9,896 nucleotides of DNA, taken from contig JAAOXY010000094.1 of assembly GCA_018221065.1 (NCBI GenBank), positions 1 through 9,896 of the forward strand. The letters are read 5' to 3'. The stretch's first letter is position 1; every line of letters begins with the position of its first letter. Origin of the DNA: Candidatus Aenigmatarchaeota archaeon. Lineage in GTDB: Archaea > Aenigmatarchaeota > Aenigmatarchaeia > Aenigmatarchaeales > Aenigmatarchaeaceae. Below are positions 4,623 to 9,896 of the stretch, piece by piece. The translations under genes and the position numbers were made by a program. Below the pieces are notes generated by a model. The model did no database searches and was not told the DNA's origin. It worked only from the letters and a program-made list of their open reading frames with translations.

Positions 4623-4623
4623 T

Positions 4624-5721
4624 ATGAAAAGCGAATTTTATTCAAAATGGGGATGGATAGCCAATCCGTTCATTCTAAAGATCGATCCAAAATTATTCAC
4701 AGGCTATCATCAACAGGTTGATGCAGTAAAATTGCACATAGCTGATAAACATAAGATAGCAATGATCTATGGACCAACTGGTTCTGGAAAAACTTCTATG
4801 CTAAAATGGCTTGAGGAAGAACTTCACGAAACGAACCCAATATTATATGTATCAAAACCTCCTCAAAATGCAGAAGAGTTCATAGGAATATTCACTGAGA
4901 CATTTGGTATCTCATTCTGGCAAAAATTATTGAGATGGAAACCAAGCCTTCAGACATTACCAGATTATATTAACAAAAAAGTTAACAATCAACATCTAGT
5001 TTTCATGGTTGACGAAGCTCATGAAACCAACAAGGAAGTTTTAGAATGGCTCCGTGTATTAGTAGACCAAATTGAAAATGTAAGTCTTATCATAGCAGGC
5101 CTACCAAGGTTACCAGAAAAAATTAGAGATGAGTTAGAGACATTTGATCAAAGAATAACAACTCGAATCGAACTAACAGCTTTAGAAAAAGAAGACACAA
5201 AAGAATTAATCAAGAAAAGGATTGAAGCTGTTGGTGGTTCAGGCACAGTACCATTTACAGATTCAGCTATTGATACAATTTTCACAAGAACAGGCGGATT
5301 CCCTAGGGAAGTCTTGAAGATGTGTGGCAGATTGGTTCATACAGCTATGGATAAAGATTTGAACGTCATAGAGGTTAGTGACATCGAAGATCATAGGGAA
5401 GTCCCACAGTCAAATGTGAGAGTTGATGAGCAAGTTGTTACTTTTTCGCCAAAACCACCTTCTAAACAACAAATTGATGATCTTCCATACAAACAGAGAA
5501 AAATCTTAGAAATTCTATCCAGAGAAGACTGGCTCACACCAACAGGGATAAGTGAGAGATTGGATGCAAAGACCTACAAATCCAAAGGTCATGCAATAAG
5601 ATCAACTAATAATATTTTACACAGATTGATGATAGACGGTTTTGTCCAGAGAGAAGCTCGAGGCAAAGCTTTCATGTATGCATTAACCCCAAGAATCAAG
5701 ATTTTGTTCGTTGAAAAGTGA
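4624..5721 (+). CDS. AAA+ ATPase with C-terminal winged helix; candidate replication initiator
   Basis: 365 residues from ATG 4624 (three more if GTG 4615 is used). After an N-terminal WGWIANPF segment come Walker A GPTGSGKT (50-57), Walker B FMVDEAHE (127-134), a sensor-1 strand LIIAGLP, a probable arginine-finger region FDQRITTRIEL, and the sensor-2 motif GGFPREVL (224-231). A linker follows at about 255-285, and a C-terminal winged-helix domain (288-357: RKILEILSREDWLTPTGISERL and an IRSTNNILHRLMIDGFVQ helix pair). This order is that of Orc1/Cdc6 initiators and also of ExeA/TniB-like ATPases. The N-terminal sequence looks closer to the latter, so the initiator role rests on context: the gene adjoins the iteron region. 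DNA-binding ATPase is firm; initiator is inference. The kinase gene follows 6 bases downstream. Confidence 0.85.
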   Translation: MKSEFYSKWGWIANPFILKIDPKLFTGYHQQVDAVKLHIADKHKIAMIYGPTGSGKTSMLKWLEEELHETNPILYVSKPPQNAEEFIGIFTETFGISFWQKLLRWKPSLQTLPDYINKKVNNQHLVFMVDEAHETNKEVLEWLRVLVDQIENVSLIIAGLPRLPEKIRDELETFDQRITTRIELTALEKEDTKELIKKRIEAVGGSGTVPFTDSAIDTIFTRTGGFPREVLKMCGRLVHTAMDKDLNVIEVSDIEDHREVPQSNVRVDEQVVTFSPKPPSKQQIDDLPYKQRKILEILSREDWLTPTGISERLDAKTYKSKGHAIRSTNNILHRLMIDGFVQREARGKAFMYALTPRIKILFVEK

Positions 5722-5727
5722 GAGTTC

Positions 5728-6282
5728 ATGAAAAAACTAATTATAATTACAGGATTGCCTGGTTCTGGTAAATCAGCAGCAGCAGAAATGATGGCAAAAA
5801 AATATAATGCTAAAATCTACCACACTGGAGATATTATACGAGAAGAAGTAAAGAAAAGAAAGCTGGAATATACTCCAGAAAATGATAAAAAAGTAGCTGA
5901 ATGGTTCCATTCAGGTAACAGAGAAAAGATTCTAGCCGAAAGGGCTTGGAATAAAGTAAAGCGAACTAAGAAAAATATCATAATTCTAGAAGGTTTCAGG
6001 AATGTTGAAAATGTGAGACATATAGAAGATGTTTCTGGATTAAATCCAATAATTATAGAGGTCAAAGTACCTTTCCAAATAAGAGCAAAAAGAGAGCTAG
6101 AAAGACGCAGGTTCAAGAAAGGCGAGAATATAACCTATCTAAAGCGCAGGGACAAGAAAGAATTACAACGAGGATTGGCATATTTACTCCGTTTGGATAA
6201 ATATGAGATAGACAACTCTGGTACTCTCAAGGACTTAGAAAAAGCCATAGACAAGCTCATGAAGCAAATTCTCAAGAGATAA
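5728..6282 (+). CDS. UPF0200-type P-loop nucleotide kinase-like protein
   Basis: 184 residues. Walker A GLPGSGKS at 9-16, then a TGDIIREEV motif (33-41) typical of UPF0200 and adenylate/dephospho-CoA-kinase-like proteins, ILEGFRNVENV (87-97) as the Walker B-like strand, an arginine-rich lid (RELERRRFKKG, 122-132), and the C-terminal RRDKKELQRGL...DNSGTLKDLEKAI found in archaeal UPF0200 members. These are cytoplasmic proteins thought to phosphorylate a small nucleotide-like substrate, which is not established. The gene begins 6 bases after the ATPase stop with no TATA box of its own, so it is probably cotranscribed; the short upstream AAGTGAGAG is only a weak ribosome-binding site. Confidence 0.85.
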   Translation: MKKLIIITGLPGSGKSAAAEMMAKKYNAKIYHTGDIIREEVKKRKLEYTPENDKKVAEWFHSGNREKILAERAWNKVKRTKKNIIILEGFRNVENVRHIEDVSGLNPIIIEVKVPFQIRAKRELERRRFKKGENITYLKRRDKKELQRGLAYLLRLDKYEIDNSGTLKDLEKAIDKLMKQILKR

Positions 6283-6284
6283 CC

Positions 6285-6293
6285 TTAAATATT
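6285..6293 (+). promoter_or_regulatory. TATA box of the PRC-barrel gene
   Basis: TTAAATATT immediately after the kinase stop, centred 37 bases before ATG 6326. It predicts a leader of about 11 bases containing GGTGA (6314-6318), seven bases from the ATG. Confidence 0.5.
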
Positions 6294-6325
6294 CACACCC
6301 TCAACTATACATAGGTGAAATTTTT

Positions 6326-6586
6326 ATGGCAGACAAAGTACGTGGAAAGAATATGATAGGAAAGGTCATTGTATCCGAAGAAACAGGTAGAAAATTCGGT
6401 GTAGTTGGCGATGTCAATTTTATAACAGAATCAGGTGAACTGATGAACATCATTATATCTGAGCCAACAAAACAGGCAATGGAGCTTCAATTGTCAGAAG
6501 ATGACAGAGGAAGACTTTTGATACCTTTCTCAGCAGTAAAGTCTGTTGGTGACTTTATTATAATTGCTGAAAGAGATATTGTTTAG
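6326..6586 (+). CDS. Small PRC-barrel domain protein
   Basis: 86 residues that are almost entirely one PRC-barrel: GKNMIGKVIVSEETGRKFGVVGDVNFI, an ELMNIIIS strand, then RLLIPFSAVKSVGDFIIIAE. Stand-alone PRC-barrel proteins are common in archaea. In haloarchaea two of them, CdpB1 and CdpB2, take part in cell division with SepF; others bind RNA or membranes. Nothing here fixes which role this one has. It is preceded by GGTGA at 6314-6318 and appears to have its own promoter, though it could also be read from the ATPase-kinase unit. It is convergent with radA, with a T-rich stretch between them. Confidence 0.88.
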   Translation: MADKVRGKNMIGKVIVSEETGRKFGVVGDVNFITESGELMNIIISEPTKQAMELQLSEDDRGRLLIPFSAVKSVGDFIIIAERDIV

Positions 6587-6588
6587 AT

Positions 6589-6610
6589 ATCTTTTCCTTT
6601 TTCTTATTTT
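6589..6610 (+). terminator. T-rich terminator of the PRC-barrel gene
   Basis: A pyrimidine run of T-tracts (CTTTTCCTTTTTCTTATTTTC) begins directly after the stop codon at 6586, the usual archaeal intrinsic termination signal. Confidence 0.55.
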
Positions 6611-6627
6611 CAAGAACTTAGCTTTAG

Positions 6628-6659
6628 CTAAAAAATAATTAAGTAAGGGTAAAAAAATA
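6628..6659 (-). terminator. T-tract terminator of radA
   Basis: Read on the minus strand, two T-runs (T7 then T6) follow the radA stop with TACCCTTACTTAAT between them. Confidence 0.55.
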
Positions 6660-6661
6660 CC

Positions 6662-7801
6662 CTACTCTACGTCTCTTACACCTTCAGGACATACTCTAAA
6701 CAGACAGTCTTTCTCTGGTAAGTTAGGTGAATCAACCATTCTTGCAATTCTGTTTTCACCCTTACTCTTTCTCAAATATACTCTGAATGTTGAAAAGTGT
6801 CCTAGTATATGCCCACCTATCGGTCTTGTTGGATCTCCAAACAAGATAGCAGGATTTGACATTACTTGATTTGTAATATACACTGCAACATTGTATATAT
6901 CAGAAAGTCTTTTTAGTTTTTTCAAATGTCTATTTAGTTTTTGTTGTCTTGATGATAAAGTACCTCTTCCAACAAAATCAGATCTAAACATAGCCATCAA
7001 AGAATCTACAACAATTAATTTGATGTTATTTTTTTTGATAACTTCAGGAGATTTATCTGCTAAAATCGTTTGATGGTCTGAATTGTAAGCTCTAGCAACA
7101 ACTATATTTTCTAAAACTTTTTGAGGATCCATACCATTAGCTTCAGCAAGTTGTATTATTCTTTCAGGTCTAAAAGTATCTTCTGTATCAATAAACAAAC
7201 ATCCACCACCAAGTCCACCTTCATCTACAGGTTTTTGAACATTAACAGCAAGCTGAAAACCTACTTGAGATTTACCAGAACCAAATGCACCATGCATTTC
7301 TGTAACAGCTTGTGTTTCAACTCCTCCACCAAGCAAATCATCAAGTTGTGCCGAACCAGTTGATATTCTTTTTATATTCTTTCTTCTTTCCATAACAACA
7401 GCAGCTGTTTCATAACCTAATGTTAGCTTACTTCTAGCCCCTTGTATAATTTTTGCTGCAGTTGCTTCTCCGAGAGCAGCAGCTTCAGTCAATTCTAGTG
7501 GGGAAGCCGCAGCTAATGCCATCATATCAACATAACCAGCAGCTTTTAGTTTTTGTCCAGTTTTCTCACCCACTCCAGGCAGGTTAGCAATGTCCGTCTC
7601 ATCGTTTACAACTTTATCTTCCTTAGAAAGTTCTTCAAGTTCTTTTGTATCTTCTACTTCTTCATCGTCTACACTATCTTCCAAATTTTCTTCAATAGAT
7701 TCGGTTAAATCATTAACCATTTCTTCTGCTTTTTCAGGGAGCGCTAACTCCTCTTCTTCGGTAGATTCCTCTACCTTTTTCTTTCTACTCACAACTATCA
7801 C
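6662..7801 (-). CDS. radA: DNA repair and recombination protein RadA
   Basis: 379-residue archaeal RecA/Rad51-type strand-exchange ATPase that forms filaments on single-stranded DNA. Residues 1-68 are a very acidic, probably disordered extension. A helix-hairpin-helix follows (IANLPGVGEKTGQKLKAAGY, 71-90). The core has Walker A GAFGSGKSQ (171-179), Walker B LIVVDS (262-267), L1 around FVGRGTLSSRQQKL and an intact L2 from NQVMSNPAILFGDPTRP to GGHILGH. The usual Walker A reads GEFGSGKTQ; here Glu is Ala and Thr is Ser, both unusual. The extension makes it longer than the typical 320-350 residues. No ATG is available; GTG 7801 directly follows an in-frame TAG, with a weak CTATTAC box about 26 bases upstream. 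RPA lies just upstream on the same strand. Confidence 0.96.
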   Translation of the reverse strand: MIVVSRKKKVEESTEEEELALPEKAEEMVNDLTESIEENLEDSVDDEEVEDTKELEELSKEDKVVNDETDIANLPGVGEKTGQKLKAAGYVDMMALAAASPLELTEAAALGEATAAKIIQGARSKLTLGYETAAVVMERRKNIKRISTGSAQLDDLLGGGVETQAVTEMHGAFGSGKSQVGFQLAVNVQKPVDEGGLGGGCLFIDTEDTFRPERIIQLAEANGMDPQKVLENIVVARAYNSDHQTILADKSPEVIKKNNIKLIVVDSLMAMFRSDFVGRGTLSSRQQKLNRHLKKLKRLSDIYNVAVYITNQVMSNPAILFGDPTRPIGGHILGHFSTFRVYLRKSKGENRIARMVDSPNLPEKDCLFRVCPEGVRDVE

Positions 7802-7888
7802 CTATTTCAGTTTGTCTGTGTTTGGTAATAGCAGAAACCGTCGTCTAACAGTAACTGCCGCATTTCCTTTCGGTTCTTCACAGCATCA

Positions 7889-8872
7889 TTAATTACTTTT
7901 CAGGGTATTTAATATTTTGTCTGATTCAGTCCTTATATCGACTTTATTCACAGAATTAACAACAAATTCCTTTCTCCCAAACATCTTATTTGTCCTAATC
8001 TGCCCCGAAAAGATAAATTCTGTACCAAGTACATTTAATTTTTCAAAGAATCCGTCTCTTAATTGAAGTGCATCTTCAATTTTCATTCCTATCAGATTTA
8101 ACGCATTGTCTCTGAAGAATACACATCGTATATTTCCTGTCCCATCATCTATCACACCACTGAGGATAAGCATAAAATCTGGTTTTTGTTCACCATGCAC
8201 AGCACATTTGAACGAACCATCTTCTTTTTTAATTCTTTTGTTACATTGAGGACACATTTCGTAAAAAGCACCAGTTTCGAATAGTTGAACCAACGCAGCC
8301 CTTACTTCGCAAGAACCACCTTCAGAAATATTACTTATTGTTGTTCTACCACCAACACCATTCATTGGAACATCAGTTATTTCAGGAAGATCACAAGTCT
8401 CAAGTAACTTGATACCACCTCTCTTACTCAATCTAACCTCAGGCTTTCCCTGATTTTCTTTTGTATAAGCGGCAAATATTTCAATACCCATTCCAGGTTT
8501 CAATCTTTCAACATGATCACACTGTTCATTCCATAATGACATTCTGATTGTACCAGAACCGTCTGAAAGTATTACATTGGCAACTCTTCCCTTCTGACCT
8601 TTGTATTCAAATTCTCTAGTTTCAAAAACTCTGAATATTCTAGCTGTCAGATTTAGATTTCTAACACCAGCAACAACATTTTTTATTTCAAGTCTTCTAT
8701 TTGATTTCTGAAGTAGATCAAGACCCATCTCCTTAGCTATAATATAAGCAGCACCTTCCTTAGATACAAGTCCAGACAGCTCTGACTGCTTGTCAACAAT
8801 CTTGATATTGATATCTTCTCTAGGTAAACCAGAAGTTTCCATAATTTTTAGAACAATAGTGTCAAAATCCAT
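7889..8872 (-). CDS. Replication factor A (archaeal RPA large subunit-like, OB folds plus zinc ribbon)
   Basis: 327 residues, single-stranded DNA-binding protein of replication and repair. The N-terminal 50 residues hold the helical region usual in archaeal RPA (LPREDINIKIVDKQ...LVSKEGAAYIIAKEMGLDLL). A first OB fold follows at about 65-155 (LTARIFRVFETREFEYKGQKG...VILSDGSGTIRMSLWN). A second (about 187-300) contains a zinc ribbon, CPQCNKRI...FKCAVHG, with Cys207, Cys210, Cys223 and His226 as likely ligands. A longer start at GTG 8887 is open, but a TTTAAA box at 8896-8901 is centred 26.5 bases from ATG 8872, which fixes the start there. It is cognate to RadA and sits 87 bases upstream of it. 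Confidence 0.93.
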   Translation of the reverse strand: MDFDTIVLKIMETSGLPREDINIKIVDKQSELSGLVSKEGAAYIIAKEMGLDLLQKSNRRLEIKNVVAGVRNLNLTARIFRVFETREFEYKGQKGRVANVILSDGSGTIRMSLWNEQCDHVERLKPGMGIEIFAAYTKENQGKPEVRLSKRGGIKLLETCDLPEITDVPMNGVGGRTTISNISEGGSCEVRAALVQLFETGAFYEMCPQCNKRIKKEDGSFKCAVHGEQKPDFMLILSGVIDDGTGNIRCVFFRDNALNLIGMKIEDALQLRDGFFEKLNVLGTEFIFSGQIRTNKMFGRKEFVVNSVNKVDIRTESDKILNTLKSN

Positions 8873-8895
8873 AACACATATACACACTACATAAA

Positions 8896-8901
8896 TTTAA
8901 A
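8896..8901 (-). promoter_or_regulatory. TATA box of RPA
   Basis: TTTAAA centred 26.5 bases from ATG 8872. It decides the start codon and predicts a leaderless mRNA. Confidence 0.7.
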
Positions 8902-8921
8902 GTTCATTCACCACAGAACGT

Positions 8922-9170
8922 CTAAACATTAGTTTTCCATTCTCTGATTCCTTGGCAGAATTTGTCCACAGTTTCTTGTGCAGCAGGTCCAAATACACCT
9001 TTTCTACATCCTTCTACAGGACATCTATACATTTGCTGAATACCACCAGCACCTGCATAAGTCAATCCACCAACAGGCTTTAATTTCTTATCATGATCAC
9101 AACACTTGAAATTATCTTTCATATATTTGATATTTTCAAACATTTTTGATACACTAAAGTCGTCAGACAT
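8922..9170 (-). CDS. Small CC/CxxxxC protein of unknown function
   Basis: 82 residues, unrecognised. The N-terminal third is helical and charged (MFENIKYMKDNFK), followed by CCDHD (23-27), a glycine-rich LTYAGAGGIQQ segment, and a CPVEGCRKG knuckle (50-55 for the two cysteines), with another cysteine in KFCQGI near the end. CC-x-H and C-x4-C together could form one zinc site, resembling a treble-clef or ribbon, but this is only a pattern. The gene has its own TTTAAA box (9194-9199), 26.5 bases from ATG 9170. Its place between the histone and RPA genes suggests a chromatin- or DNA-related role without proving it. Confidence 0.8.
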   Translation of the reverse strand: MSDDFSVSKMFENIKYMKDNFKCCDHDKKLKPVGGLTYAGAGGIQQMYRCPVEGCRKGVFGPAAQETVDKFCQGIREWKTNV

Positions 9171-9193
9171 AGTTAGAATTAGAATTAAAAGAA

Positions 9194-9199
9194 TTTAAA
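9194..9199 (-). promoter_or_regulatory. TATA box of the small CC/CxxxxC protein gene
   Basis: TTTAAA located two bases after the histone stop codon (minus strand), centred 26.5 bases from ATG 9170; leaderless. Confidence 0.7.
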
Positions 9200-9200
9200 C

Positions 9201-9407
9201 TCAAGCAAATATCTTTTTCTTTGCAGCTATGATATCTTCTTTCTTCACTGTAGCTCTAGACTTAGATTTAGCAATAGCGGCAGCTTCAGACACAATATCA
9301 ATAGCAGTTTCTTCCAACAATTGTGCAAACTCTTTAGAAGCATCATCACTGACTCTCATTCTAGTCTTTTTTAGTACTCTCTCACACGGAGCTACTGGTA
9401 ATTCCAT
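9201..9407 (-). CDS. Archaeal histone (HMf type)
   Basis: 68 residues, one complete histone fold with no tail, the size of HMfA/HMfB. It starts MELPVAPCERVLKK, matching the archaeal ELPxAPxxRxxKK signature. Then come RVSDDASKEFAQLLEETAIDIVSEAAAIAKSKSR as the long central helix region and TVKKEDIIAAKKK as the last helix. It wraps and compacts DNA as dimers that stack into longer assemblies. Cysteine at position 8 replaces the usual hydrophobic residue. The ATG at 9407 is 26.5 bases from the centre of TTTAAA (9431-9436), so the mRNA should be leaderless. Confidence 0.95.
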   Translation of the reverse strand: MELPVAPCERVLKKTRMRVSDDASKEFAQLLEETAIDIVSEAAAIAKSKSRATVKKEDIIAAKKKIFA

Positions 9408-9430
9408 AATAAAATAAAGTGTAGGAGCAA

Positions 9431-9436
9431 TTTAAA
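9431..9436. promoter_or_regulatory. Single symmetrical TATA box shared by histone and a divergent gene
   Basis: TTTAAA is its own reverse complement. Its centre (9433.5) is 26.5 bases from the histone ATG (minus strand) and 25.5 bases from the ATG at 9459 (plus strand). No other TATA-like element is seen for either gene at the right distance. Confidence 0.6.
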
Positions 9437-9458
9437 GGTTAGAAATTCATCTATTATT

Positions 9459-9896
9459 ATGCTAGGTATCACGATGGCTGTTGGTTTATTCCTTATGTTA
9501 TCATTTGGTCTGATAACAATAATTAGTGGAACCAAATACAAGCCAAAACAAAGAGACAATATTTCAAACATTACTTTTTCTAGTTACGCAATGAAAAAAT
9601 TAGATGAAGATACTCTTTCTAGAGGTTCAATGAGTGAAGGGAATGGCCCAATGTATGGAAGAAAGCGTGGAAATGTAATAGAAGCATATGATTATGAAAA
9701 GTTTGAAGGCGAAACACGGGAAACAGAAAGAGGTGCAAGTTTCCATCATAAACATGGTGCCGAAATACATGGAGCACCAGAAGGTTTTGAAGAAGTAGGA
9801 TATGTTCATGATCATAGAGACAGACCAACACCAAAATATGATGTACCAGAAGAATTAATACCAGATTGGAAAAAATCCACAAGATCTGAAAAGATA
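9459..9896 (+). CDS. Membrane-anchored protein of unknown function, cut by right window edge
   Basis: Open for 146 codons to the edge without a stop. Residues 1-24 (MLGITMAVGLFLMLSFGLITIISG) form one transmembrane helix or uncleaved signal anchor, followed by a basic KYKPKQR stretch that favours a cytoplasmic position of the remainder. The rest is hydrophilic, low in hydrophobic core residues and rich in Gly, His and Glu, with recurrent aromatic/His motifs (SFHHKHGAEIHG, YVHDHRDRP). It may be partly disordered. I do not recognise the family. ATG 9474 would be an alternative start, but ATG 9459 lies 25.5 bases from the TTTAAA box and keeps the whole hydrophobic helix. Confidence 0.8.
   Translation, partial: MLGITMAVGLFLMLSFGLITIISGTKYKPKQRDNISNITFSSYAMKKLDEDTLSRGSMSEGNGPMYGRKRGNVIEAYDYEKFEGETRETERGASFHHKHGAEIHGAPEGFEEVGYVHDHRDRPTPKYDVPEELIPDWKKSTRSEKI

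Larger units (their letters stand above)
4107..4623. other. Gene-free iteron region: candidate replication origin or multi-site operator
   Basis: About 510 bases between divergent thpR and the ATPase gene contain no convincing gene. They carry seven exact TTCACGTGAA decamers, centred at 4250.5, 4353.5, 4375.5, 4416.5, 4457.5, 4550.5 and 4614.5, plus at least a dozen half-sites (TTCACG or CGTGAA). By chance one such decamer is expected about 0.01 times in the whole window at even base composition. Most sites lie in 11-bp tandem register. AT-rich patches occur at 4520-4540 and 4563-4576. Archaeal origins are typically long intergenic regions with repeated initiator-binding boxes beside an Orc1/Cdc6 gene, and this arrangement fits. 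The specific sequence is not the published ORB consensus as I know it. The alternative is autoregulation of the ATPase. Confidence 0.65.

Noticed and set aside
7590..7892. 100-codon serine-rich plus-strand frame
   Set aside because: It is antisense to the acidic RadA extension; the Ser runs are the complement of Glu/Asp codons.
9619..9882. 87-codon His/Leu-rich minus-strand frame
   Set aside because: Antisense shadow of the membrane-anchored gene at 9459-9896.
1..9896. tRNA, rRNA, insertion sequence or integrase genes
   Set aside because: I looked for cloverleaf-like segments, rRNA landmarks, transposase motifs and terminal inverted repeats and found none.

Overview
The window is archaeal. 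It encodes RadA, a multi-OB RPA with a zinc ribbon, a 68-residue HMf-type histone, ThpR, a UPF0200-type P-loop kinase and a small PRC-barrel protein. Upstream of most genes sits an AT-rich TATA box whose centre is about 26 bases from the ATG, which is the geometry of leaderless archaeal transcription; a few genes instead carry Shine-Dalgarno sites (GGAGGT or GGTGA). Low G+C, tight packing and many small unrecognised proteins suggest a DPANN-like or other small-genome lineage. That placement is inference; no marker here fixes the phylum.

Left part (1-1800, minus strand): three tandem paralogous proteins of about 170-177 residues and unknown function. The first two have near-identical upstream regions (46 of 47 bases). 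A fourth reading frame runs off the left edge. Positions 1800-3150 (plus strand): a small six-cysteine protein with a strong Shine-Dalgarno and a hairpin terminator, then a two-gene operon of a probable winged-helix regulator and a PD-(D/E)XK-like nuclease. An 18-bp perfect palindrome covers that operon's predicted transcription start.

Centre (3150-5720): a membrane-anchored OB-fold protein and ThpR read leftward. An AAA+ ATPase with a C-terminal winged helix (Orc1/Cdc6- or ExeA-like architecture) reads rightward. Between thpR and the ATPase lies about 510 bases with no convincing gene. It contains seven exact copies of TTCACGTGAA plus many half-sites, largely in 11-bp tandem register and reaching into the ATPase start codon. 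A smaller block of the same element sits on the start of the OB-fold gene. This looks like an iteron-type replication origin with its initiator, or a heavily reiterated operator; it is the most notable feature of the window.

Right part (5720-9896): the kinase follows the ATPase directly, then the PRC-barrel gene. Convergent to these is a minus-strand series of histone, small CC/CxxxxC protein, RPA and RadA, each but RadA with a clear TATA box of its own. Histone is divergent from a membrane-anchored protein cut by the right edge; both appear to share one symmetrical TTTAAA box. Taken together the right two thirds form a DNA replication, recombination and chromatin neighbourhood (initiator, RPA, RadA, histone).
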